The notes under the pieces: generated by a model
Database searches by the model: none
What the model was told of the DNA's origin: nothing
What the model saw: only the letters and a program-made list of their open reading frames with translations
Assembly: GCA_031255285.1 (NCBI GenBank)
Contig: JAIRSU010000124.1
Span: 1-44,360, forward strand
Direction of reading: 5' to 3'
Length of the DNA stretch: 44,360 bases
Origin: Treponema sp.
GTDB lineage: Bacteria > Spirochaetota > Spirochaetia > Treponematales > Breznakiellaceae
Position numbers and translations under genes: made by a program
Shown here: positions 24,455-31,493 of the stretch, one piece after another
Numbering within the stretch: position 1 is the first letter of the stretch
Layout of the letters: the number at the start of each line of letters is the position of its first letter

Positions 24455-25756
24455 TCAAGCAACACCCTGTGTGAAGTCGTCTAAAAAAACAGCGCCGACA
24501 GGACGGATGAAAAGCTTTGTTACCGAACCTGCGCCGAAAACGCCCTCCATGAACGCCTGGTATTCTGGGAAAATCTCCGTGCGGATGTACGCCTGTATAG
24601 CTCCGGCAAAGCCCCCGCCGTGAACACGGTATACACTCCCGCTCCCCGCGGTGAATTCTCCGGTGAGCGCAAGCGCAAGCGCAACGTTCTGCTCGCGCGG
24701 GTCTGCCGCCGCATCGACGTTTTGCAACAGCTCCCACGACGAGCCGCCTGAACCCCGCACAACGTCAAACAGTGCAGATATAGGTGCGCCCTGCCGTAGC
24801 AAGTCTCGCATTTCCACAACCCGTTGATTTTCATTGAAAAAATGCATGGTGCGCAAAAGCGCCCTGTCTCCGCACTTTGCACGTATCGCGGCGGCCGCGG
24901 TAAGCACGTCCTTTCTTTTGACCTCCGCCAGACAAGATTTCCCAAAGAAAGCCGCGACAGACTTCATCTCAGACGGAATCGCCGCGTAATGCGGGGTCAA
25001 GTCCGCATGAGAACTGCCTGTGTCCGCCACACAAAGCGTGTAACCGCTTTCTTCAAGATTAAGCGTGAAAATTTCGGTCTCGACCGGAGACATACCAAAA
25101 TCCATGAATACCGCACCGCCGATAGCGGACGCGGCTTGGTCCATCAAGCCGCACGGTTTACCAAAATAGACATTCTCCGCCTTTTGCGCGATTCTCGCGA
25201 GCTCAAGCGGAGGAGTCTTGCCGCTACTGTTCAACACGTCGTATATCTTGGACAAAAGAACCTCGACGGCCGCAGAGGACGACAGCCCAGAACCTTTAAG
25301 TACCGTCGAGTCCGCGCACACATTGAAACCTTGAACCGCTGCGCCCATTCGGTTGAACTCTGCGGACACGCCCCGAATAAGCGACTCGGTTGTACCATAT
25401 TCAGACGCTCTTGGAGAAAGGTCGGAAAGGTCAACAATCGCGTCAGGGAAGCCTGTCGACCGAAAAACAACCGTCTTGTCCATCCGCGGGCAGGCGATTC
25501 CAACCACATCCAACTGTACAGACGCGGCGACTACCTTGCCCAAGTTATGATCAGTATGGTTGCCGCAAAGCTCGGTCCTGCCAGGCGCGGAAAAGACGCG
25601 CATATCACCCGCGCCGCCTTCCATAGCCGCAAGCCCGTCTGCAAGCGCCGCATAGCGGCGGGGCGCGTCCTGCGCTCCGCTCTTACCGTAAAGTCTTTGG
25701 AATAACTCCGCCGCGACTGCGGATTCAAAGGTCTCTTTTAGTTTTTCATAGGTCAT
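24455..25756 (-). CDS. galK: Galactokinase
   Basis: A 433-residue GHMP kinase that phosphorylates galactose at C1. Signatures are FSAPGRTELCGNHTDHNLGK (family start and phosphate-site region), LKGSGLSSSAAVEVLLSK (glycine-rich ATP loop), FGKPCGLMDQAASAIGG (catalytic Asp region) and YRVHGGGFAGAIQAY (motif 3). I chose MTYEKL as the start; the frame extends 31 codons further to an ATG that forms an ATGA overlap with the ECF gene and has AGAGG upstream, so a longer form is possible. The last eight codons and the stop lie inside a REP-like repeat. Its product could feed UDP-galactose towards the glf cluster. It is more GC-rich than its neighbours. Confidence 0.92.
   Translation of the reverse strand: MTYEKLKETFESAVAAELFQRLYGKSGAQDAPRRYAALADGLAAMEGGAGDMRVFSAPGRTELCGNHTDHNLGKVVAASVQLDVVGIACPRMDKTVVFRSTGFPDAIVDLSDLSPRASEYGTTESLIRGVSAEFNRMGAAVQGFNVCADSTVLKGSGLSSSAAVEVLLSKIYDVLNSSGKTPPLELARIAQKAENVYFGKPCGLMDQAASAIGGAVFMDFGMSPVETEIFTLNLEESGYTLCVADTGSSHADLTPHYAAIPSEMKSVAAFFGKSCLAEVKRKDVLTAAAAIRAKCGDRALLRTMHFFNENQRVVEMRDLLRQGAPISALFDVVRGSGGSSWELLQNVDAAADPREQNVALALALTGEFTAGSGSVYRVHGGGFAGAIQAYIRTEIFPEYQAFMEGVFGAGSVTKLFIRPVGAVFLDDFTQGVA
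24456..24481 (-). repeat. REP-like fragment at the galK 3' end, copy E
   Basis: On the minus strand it reads GACGACTTCACACAGGGTG then TTGCTTG, matching the second half of copies A and D (for example GACTTCCCACAGGGCATTG). It encodes the last codons of galK (DDFTQGVA) and its stop. Confidence 0.5.
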
Positions 25757-25845
25757 CTTTATTTTCTCTTTCTTTTCGCTGTAATCCCCACCGTGCAGAA
25801 TGGAGGGAAATTCCGCCGCTATCGGTGGATGACGGCTGACTTGTC

Positions 25846-26442
25846 TCATGTATGCCTCTTTTTATCAGCAGATTGTTCCATGTTCAAACCTCGCGTTTTC
25901 ACCCGCGTCTTTGAATAGCCGAACATCAGCAGGCTTCCCAGTACCAGAACCACCAGAGAATTCAGACCGCCTGCAACAAGCCCCTGTAGGAATGGCGTAT
26001 CCAGCGATTCTCGGTAGATAATAACGTCCAGCACCGGCGCGATTCCCCCCCATGCGATAGCGTTTGCGGCTATTTGAACACCATTAAAAAGAAGGAAGGA
26101 TCTCACATCAAATATGCCCTCGTCTACTCTATAGCGCTTCCATGAAAGACCGGACAAAAGCCCGTAGAATGCGTCCGCAATAATCCAGCTCCACCAGAGA
26201 CTGCCCCACGAGAGATCAGTCAAGGTATGCCCGATAAAGGCGATGAAGAAACCGGCTATAGGACCAAAAAGAACGGCCAAGACCGAGACGACAGCAGGCG
26301 CGGGATTGAAGGTTGTATCTGGTATGCCCGAAGGAATCGCCGCGAACCGCATAAGCGTAAACATAACCGCCGAACCGAGCACGATTACCGCAGCCGTTTT
26401 AGCGGAAAACAGTTTCTTGTTTTCCATAAAAATGTCTTCCAT
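25846..26442 (-). CDS. ECF transporter substrate-binding (S) component
   Basis: A 198-residue integral membrane protein with five or six hydrophobic helices: AAVIVLGSAVMFTLMRFAAI, PAVVSVLAVLFGPIAGFFIA, SWIIADAFYGLLSG, LFNGVQIAANAIAW and LVAGGLNSLVVLVLGSLLMF. The helix-1 and helix-3 layout with a polar FIGHTLTDLSWGSLWW is the ECF S-component pattern. The ligand cannot be read; QueT-like or vitamin carriers share this look. TGAGGAG seven bases upstream picks the Met of MEDIFMENKK. It is the first gene of an operon with galK (ATGA junction possible). The shared EcfA/EcfT energising module is not in the window. Confidence 0.82.
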   Translation of the reverse strand: MEDIFMENKKLFSAKTAAVIVLGSAVMFTLMRFAAIPSGIPDTTFNPAPAVVSVLAVLFGPIAGFFIAFIGHTLTDLSWGSLWWSWIIADAFYGLLSGLSWKRYRVDEGIFDVRSFLLFNGVQIAANAIAWGGIAPVLDVIIYRESLDTPFLQGLVAGGLNSLVVLVLGSLLMFGYSKTRVKTRGLNMEQSADKKRHT

Positions 26443-26461
26443 AAAAAAACTCCTCATTGAG

Positions 26462-26490
26462 ACTGTATCGCAATCAGGGAAAATATACAA
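26462..26490 (-). promoter_or_regulatory. Candidate promoter of the ECF-galK operon
   Basis: On the minus strand TTGTAT (26490-26485), 17 bases and TACAGT (26467-26462) precede the gene. The leader would be only about 15 bases, which leaves no room for a riboswitch. Confidence 0.5.
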
Positions 26491-26597
26491 GATTATCTGC
26501 CGTCGGCGGTCCCATTTCTTGTTCTTCTGATGGGAGGGGGGCGCACTTTCCAAAGCACAGTCGGCGGACCCAGGACTTTCCTGCCGCGCCCCCCCTG

Positions 26598-26624
26598 CGC
26601 GGGAGCCGCATTACGTCTCCCGCG
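26598..26624. repeat. GC-rich inverted repeat between C7 tracts
   Basis: CGCGGGAG (26598-26605) pairs with CTCCCGCG (26617-26624). Seven Cs lie on each side (26589-26595 and 26626-26632). The surrounding 26443-26976 gap holds this, the REP-like copy B and the promoters, but no gene I can support. Its GC content stands out from the flanks. Confidence 0.5.
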
Positions 26625-26648
26625 ACCCCCCCAACCACATACTTAAGA

Positions 26649-26696
26649 TGGCGCCAGACACAGGCTTCGCCTGTTTTAGGACTTCGCACGAGGCGT
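26649..26696 (+). repeat. REP-like repeat, copy B
   Basis: The plus-strand partner of copy C, with 44 of 48 positions equal. It has the hairpin CAGGCTTCGCCTG followed by TTTTAGGACTTCGCACGAGG. Confidence 0.75.
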
Positions 26697-26830
26697 TGTT
26701 TGAAAAAGGTGTGCCGCGGTCCTCCGTCAAGATGGAGGGCACGGCGGTCGGGTGCCAGACACTTTCAGGTAAGACACAAACGGGGTAGGCGAGAGGACAA
26801 AATCTGTAAAGATTTTCTTTGTTGAAGGGC

Positions 26831-26859
26831 TTGTTGCTTAATATGATTCATGTTATACT
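26831..26859 (+). promoter_or_regulatory. Candidate promoter of the Lol-like operon
   Basis: TTGTTG, a 17-base spacer and TATACT lie about 110 bases before the first gene. The leader between 26866 and 26976 is not otherwise recognised. Confidence 0.5.
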
Positions 26860-26976
26860 GTTTTATACGAAAATGTTTCTATAGTGGTCTAGAGAGAACT
26901 GAGCTGTCCATGAAGGAATGAGTTTAGTCCGAAAGGGAATAACCTTTATAAATAAATATTTATTTAAGGAGAATAT

Positions 26977-27660
26977 ATGATAACGTTAAAAGACGTTTCT
27001 AAAATTTATCCGATGGGTAAAATGTCAGTCGATGCTCTTAAAGGCGTTAATCTTGAATTTCAAAAAGGCGGTTTTGTCGCCGTAGCTGGACCGTCAGGTT
27101 CCGGTAAGACGACTCTTATGAATATAATCGGGCTTATCGACGCTCCTACTCAGGGCGATGTCTTTATCGGTGGTTGTGAAACAAGGACGTTTAACAGACG
27201 CGATCTTACACGGTTCAGACGGGAATATATCGGCTTTATCTTTCAATCGTTCAATCTTCTGCCTGTTCTCAATGTGTTTGAAAATGTGGAATTGCCTCTT
27301 GTTCTTAATAAGAGTACGATTTCAAAAGCGGAACGCAAGGAGCGCGTGGGGCATATTCTGAAGCTGGTGGAACTCACGGACAGAAGCGACCATCTACCGA
27401 TGGAACTTTCAGGGGGACAACAGCAGAGGGTCGCTATAGCACGGGCTTTGGTAACGACTCCAAAGATTGTGCTTGCAGATGAGCCGACTGCTAATCTGGA
27501 CTCTGTAACGGGGGAGAAAATTCTTAAATTGATGAAGGATATAAATCGCCATCAGGGGACGACGTTTATATTTTCTACCCATGACCCGGATATTTGGGCT
27601 ATGGCAAACCATGTCATTTTCCTGCGCGACGGTACGGTAGAATCGGAGGAACACCGGTGA
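26977..27660 (+). CDS. ABC transporter ATP-binding protein (LolD/MacB type)
   Basis: A 227-residue ATPase of the LolD/MacB/FtsE group. Walker A is GPSGSGKTT near residue 38; the LolD-type Q-loop region is YIGFIFQSFNLLPVLNVFEN, the signature ELSGGQQQRVAIARAL, Walker B VLADEPTANLD and the switch His is in FSTHDPDIW. The family works by pulling on periplasmic permease domains to drive lipoprotein release or efflux. AAGGAG precedes the ATG. The end overlaps the first permease (GTGA), and the context suggests lipid or lipoprotein transport across the envelope. Confidence 0.94.
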   Translation: MITLKDVSKIYPMGKMSVDALKGVNLEFQKGGFVAVAGPSGSGKTTLMNIIGLIDAPTQGDVFIGGCETRTFNRRDLTRFRREYIGFIFQSFNLLPVLNVFENVELPLVLNKSTISKAERKERVGHILKLVELTDRSDHLPMELSGGQQQRVAIARALVTTPKIVLADEPTANLDSVTGEKILKLMKDINRHQGTTFIFSTHDPDIWAMANHVIFLRDGTVESEEHR

Positions 27661-29111
27661 TAGAACAACTCATCTTGCGCAACGTTTGGCGAAACAGAAA
27701 AAGTAGTCTTATCATTCTATTGCTCATTCTTATCATAACTTTCGTGTTCTTCATCGGCAACAGTATCATCAATAGAACGGTGCAGGGACTGCGCGAGGTC
27801 TATATCAACGGCATTACCGGCGACGTGGTGATTGAAAAAGCCGAAGATGTCACAATGAACCTCTTCGGCGCGAATATAGCAGTCGTCGATGAATTCTTTA
27901 CTATTCCCAGCGTACCTGCATATGACAAAATAGTCGATATTCTCGCAAATGACTCTCGTATTGTCGGCTTTACTAGTCAGGTTTCGAGTAAGGCGTTTCT
28001 GGATCTGGAAAATTACCGGGAGCCGGTCCTGATTTGCGGCATCTCGGCGGATACTTATTTCCGTCTGTTCTCGTCTATAGAGCTGGTTCGCGGCGAATTT
28101 TTAAAAGACGGCGAATTGGGCGTCATGATTTCTATGGAAAAGGCTCGCTCTATTGAAAAAACGATTGGCAGATTCCCCGAAATAGGCACGGAGATTCTTC
28201 TTACGTCAGGCGGCGCTATCGGATTCAGAATACGGGAAGCACCGCTTGTTGGTATATTCCAATACAAAAACGCGGGACAATTTATGAACGAAATCATTAT
28301 CACCGACCCGCGAACTGCACGTGCGCTTTCTACTATTCAAACCGCAGTCTCCGATGTGAAAACTTCTCAGCAAGCTGCAACGATTCTAGAAACTATGGAT
28401 ATAGACACCCTCTTCGGAGAGGACGCCACATTGCTTCAAACTGAACCGGAAACAAGCATCGAAATATCGCCCGATACGGTCCAGTCTCTTTTAAGAGTCG
28501 ATGCAAACTCTACCCAAACAGAATATTCAGACGAAGGCTGGAATTTTCTTATAGTGCGTCTTAAAAAAAACGTCTCTGCGCCGCGATTCATCGCCAGGTT
28601 GAATCGTAAGATAGCAGAATACGGGGCTGTAGCGATTGATTGGCAGACCGCGGCGGGCGAGTCGGCTGCAACGCTCATCATCATTCAGACGCTTTTTAAT
28701 AGCGGACTGACCTTGGTCATCATCGTGGGAGTCATGGCGATTATCAATATACTCCTCATTTCTGTATTCAAACGTAAACGTGAAATAGGCACCCTCCGCT
28801 CTATAGGAGCTTCGGATGGAAATATCCGCAATCTTATTTTGGGCGAAAATCTCGCGTTATCCTGCATCGCGGGGTTCTTGGGTGTATTCATCGGCATTCT
28901 TATACTAACTAGTATAAATAATATGCATATAAGTATACCGAATCGACTTTTGGCGTCTCTTTTGGGCGGTCAAACGTTGGCTATTGGCATATCTCTGCAA
29001 AGCGCAACAGCTTCTTTCGTTCTTGCCGTAGTAGTGGGGTTTACCGCTTCCTTATATCCAGTCGAAGCGGCCGTTCATATCAAGCCAGCCGATGCGTTGC
29101 GTGATAAATAG
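27657..29111 (+). CDS. FtsX/LolC-type ABC permease, first of two
   Basis: A 484-residue permease. The start is the GTG (VIEQL) overlapping the ATPase stop, with GGAGG upstream. One membrane helix near residues 15-38 (SLIILLLILIITFVFFIGNS) is followed by a large periplasmic domain and three helices at the C-terminus (LVIIVGVMAIINILLISVFK; LALSCIAGFLGVFIGILILT; TASFVLAVVVGFTASLYPVE). FKRKREIGTLRSIGAS is the FtsX-domain hallmark. It resembles LolC/LolE. The substrate is unknown. Confidence 0.88.
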   Translation: MIEQLILRNVWRNRKSSLIILLLILIITFVFFIGNSIINRTVQGLREVYINGITGDVVIEKAEDVTMNLFGANIAVVDEFFTIPSVPAYDKIVDILANDSRIVGFTSQVSSKAFLDLENYREPVLICGISADTYFRLFSSIELVRGEFLKDGELGVMISMEKARSIEKTIGRFPEIGTEILLTSGGAIGFRIREAPLVGIFQYKNAGQFMNEIIITDPRTARALSTIQTAVSDVKTSQQAATILETMDIDTLFGEDATLLQTEPETSIEISPDTVQSLLRVDANSTQTEYSDEGWNFLIVRLKKNVSAPRFIARLNRKIAEYGAVAIDWQTAAGESAATLIIIQTLFNSGLTLVIIVGVMAIINILLISVFKRKREIGTLRSIGASDGNIRNLILGENLALSCIAGFLGVFIGILILTSINNMHISIPNRLLASLLGGQTLAIGISLQSATASFVLAVVVGFTASLYPVEAAVHIKPADALRDK

Positions 29112-29213
29112 GAGGTAAGGGAGAGTGAGGAAGAATAAGGTGTTATTAGAGGGGCTTATCGGCTTCAAACTTCGCCTGCTAATAAATGCCTGGTTTTCAA
29201 CTCTTCAAAAAAT

Positions 29214-30515
29214 ATGAAAATATTAACGCTTTTTCAAATCGCTTTAAAATATCTTCTCCGCTATCGGCAGAGGTATTTCTTTCTTTTCTTGGCTCTGGTT
29301 TTTGGATTTGGTGTTATAACCGCCATAACATCGCTCAAAGAGGGTATGATAGAAATGCTTTATCAGACCGCACAGGCGCATTACGCGGGAGACGTTATGG
29401 TGTTGGGTTATGACAATGCTTCTGTCGGGCAAACGCTTCACTTGCGGAAGTCGGATGCCGACGCGGTATTTGAAGCTATTCAAGAAATGCAGCTTCAACC
29501 TGACCGCATCATCGTCCGCTCTAACTTTATGAATAATGCTTCTCTCTACTTCAGTGGACGGGTCGTCCACCTTAAATACGTTACCGGCGTTGATTGGGAC
29601 GACGAATCTGCTTATTTTAACAGGATTAATTGGAGTGCAAAACCAGAACGACTGGAGGAAGATAGTATACTTATTTCATCGCCTACGGCGAAACAACTCG
29701 GAATCGGACTAGGCGACAGCCTTGTTTTAGAGGTATACGATTACTGGGGACAGCGAAATACGGGTTCATTCACGATTGCGGGCGTTATCGACGACAAGAG
29801 TATATTCGGCTATTTCAAATCCTATATCGCAAAAGACGCGCTCAACCGTCTGGTCGGATTCGACGACGGAGACTGCTCCATGATTGGGCTTTTCTTTAAA
29901 GACCGCAAGAACATCGCGCAGAAACAGGCTCTTCTCCAGACGGTGCTTGAACGTCGTATAAACATGGGGCCTATTCTGCGTAACCGAGATGATTTTGCCA
30001 CGGAAACTGCGGCATCTTTCACGGAACTACGAGCTTTCGTGCTTACCCTTGGAGTCTATCTATCGGAATTGTCCGACTTGCTGAACGCGATGAATGTTCT
30101 CTCCTATTTGCTTTTCCTGATGATGCTCGTCATCATCTTTGTGAGCGCCTTCGTTACCTACCGATTGATACTTTATGAGCGTACCAAAGAATTGGGAACC
30201 ATGCGCATTATCGGTTTTCAAGAAGAAGACATCGCTGGGGTCCTGGTGATGGAAGCCGCGTGTCTCGCCATTGTCTCGGTCTTCGTGGGTTTTTTCCTTT
30301 CCCTGCTATTGGTCAGGTTGTTCTCTTTCCTGCCTTTCACGCAAATCCCCAGTTTTGAGATTTTTATGAAAGACGGGGAGCTATTCGCTCTATTCAATCC
30401 GCGAACTGTGCTATTCAACGCTTTCGCTGTGTTCTGTGTACTGCTGCCTGCTCTGGGGACGCCTGCTCATTTCTTATCAAAGGAAACGCCTGCACAGATG
30501 TTACGAAGTGAATAG
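29214..30515 (+). CDS. FtsX/LolC-type ABC permease, second of two
   Basis: A 433-residue relative of the preceding permease, with helix 1 in RYFFLFLALVFGFGVITAIT, a periplasmic domain and three C-terminal helices including LSYLLFLMMLVIIFVSAFVT and VFVGFFLSLLLVRLFSFLPF. The FtsX hallmark is RTKELGTMRIIGFQEEDIAG. The pair would form a heterodimer like LolC/LolE around the shared ATPase. No clear ribosome site precedes the ATG; the 102 bases before it hold no other gene. Confidence 0.86.
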   Translation: MKILTLFQIALKYLLRYRQRYFFLFLALVFGFGVITAITSLKEGMIEMLYQTAQAHYAGDVMVLGYDNASVGQTLHLRKSDADAVFEAIQEMQLQPDRIIVRSNFMNNASLYFSGRVVHLKYVTGVDWDDESAYFNRINWSAKPERLEEDSILISSPTAKQLGIGLGDSLVLEVYDYWGQRNTGSFTIAGVIDDKSIFGYFKSYIAKDALNRLVGFDDGDCSMIGLFFKDRKNIAQKQALLQTVLERRINMGPILRNRDDFATETAASFTELRAFVLTLGVYLSELSDLLNAMNVLSYLLFLMMLVIIFVSAFVTYRLILYERTKELGTMRIIGFQEEDIAGVLVMEAACLAIVSVFVGFFLSLLLVRLFSFLPFTQIPSFEIFMKDGELFALFNPRTVLFNAFAVFCVLLPALGTPAHFLSKETPAQMLRSE

Positions 30516-30722
30516 TTTTTTCGCTTTGACCATACATACCATTTGTAGAGATTGATAACTCCCATGCCTCTAGGTGTGGATTTTCACAATGATTCTCTAT
30601 AAAAAGAACTACTCTTGATCGAGCCGTCTATTCTTTACTGGATACGGTTTGTGTTTCATTAAATTCTTAAAATTTGTATAAAAAGTAGAATTCTTTTTAC
30701 AAAGGTATTATATTCTAATGTA

Positions 30723-31493
30723 ATGACTGATATGAAGTGTAAATTAGGGATAATATTTATATTACTTTATGGAGGAGGGCTTTTTGCGATCTCCGATACA
30801 GAGCTTCTGAAGAATGCAGACGCATTGGTAAGTTATTACGGCACTGATTTTTCCGCCGAGTATACTATTGTGCAGACCAAACCTGGAGAGAGCAGTTCTA
30901 CGACGATAGCCGCGGTCTTTCGTCGAGACTCTCAAGAAACTTATGTGATGATTATCCTACAGCCTAGCATCATTAGAGGCCAGGGCTATCTGAAGCAGAG
31001 TAAGACCTTATGGTTTTACGACCCTGAAAGTAAACGTTTCAACACGACGAGCAGTAGTGATAGGTTCCGCAATACTAATGCAAGAAATTCAGACTTCACC
31101 CGTTCAACCCTGTCAGAAGATTACAGGGTTGTCTCCGGGCAGGATGTCATGCTGGGAAAATTCAAGTGCAGACTATTGGACATGGAAGCTGTCGCTAAAG
31201 GACTTGAATACCCCATAATGAAAATCTGGATAAGCGAGGATGGACTTGTTCGTAAGACCGAAGATTACAGTCTTGAACGGAGGCTTCTGCGGACATCCGC
31301 AGTGGTGGACTATTACCAGATGGGGGGGCGTTTTGTTCCAAAACAAGTACTCTTTGTCGAAGAGCTTCTTGGTGCAACCGTTAACAATGTCTTCATAAAA
31401 GAAAAGACGTTGGTAACGGTTGGTACGCCCAAATTTGACAAGGTTGCGGACTCCGTGTACTCGAAAACTTTCTTGGAGAACGTAAATCAGTGA
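30723..31493 (+). CDS. LolA-like outer-membrane lipoprotein-sorting protein
   Basis: A 256-residue secreted protein with a signal peptide (LGIIFILLYGGGLFAIS). The body matches the LolA-like group: AEYTIVQTKPGE, QPSIIRGQGYLKQSKTLWFY, RFRNTNARNSDFTRS, CRLLDMEAVAKG and VRKTEDYSLERRLL. Such proteins are open half-barrels that hold acyl chains and ferry lipids or lipoproteins through the periplasm. Here it could take cargo from the two permeases. A start three codons later is also possible; neither has a clear ribosome site. It overlaps the barrel gene (GTGA). Confidence 0.82.
   Translation: MTDMKCKLGIIFILLYGGGLFAISDTELLKNADALVSYYGTDFSAEYTIVQTKPGESSSTTIAAVFRRDSQETYVMIILQPSIIRGQGYLKQSKTLWFYDPESKRFNTTSSSDRFRNTNARNSDFTRSTLSEDYRVVSGQDVMLGKFKCRLLDMEAVAKGLEYPIMKIWISEDGLVRKTEDYSLERRLLRTSAVVDYYQMGGRFVPKQVLFVEELLGATVNNVFIKEKTLVTVGTPKFDKVADSVYSKTFLENVNQ

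Noticed and set aside
24824-25705. 293-codon plus-strand frame opposite galK
   Set aside because: galK carries all kinase motifs on the minus strand; this frame is open through GC-rich codon bias and matches nothing.
26443-26560. Riboswitch before the ECF gene
   Set aside because: ECF genes often have one, but the candidate promoter leaves a leader of about 15 bases, and no conserved RNA motif is visible.
26888-26945. Hammerhead-like fragment (TCCGAAAGGGA) before the Lol-like operon
   Set aside because: The CTGATGA core strand is absent and the stems do not pair; only a short chance hairpin remains.
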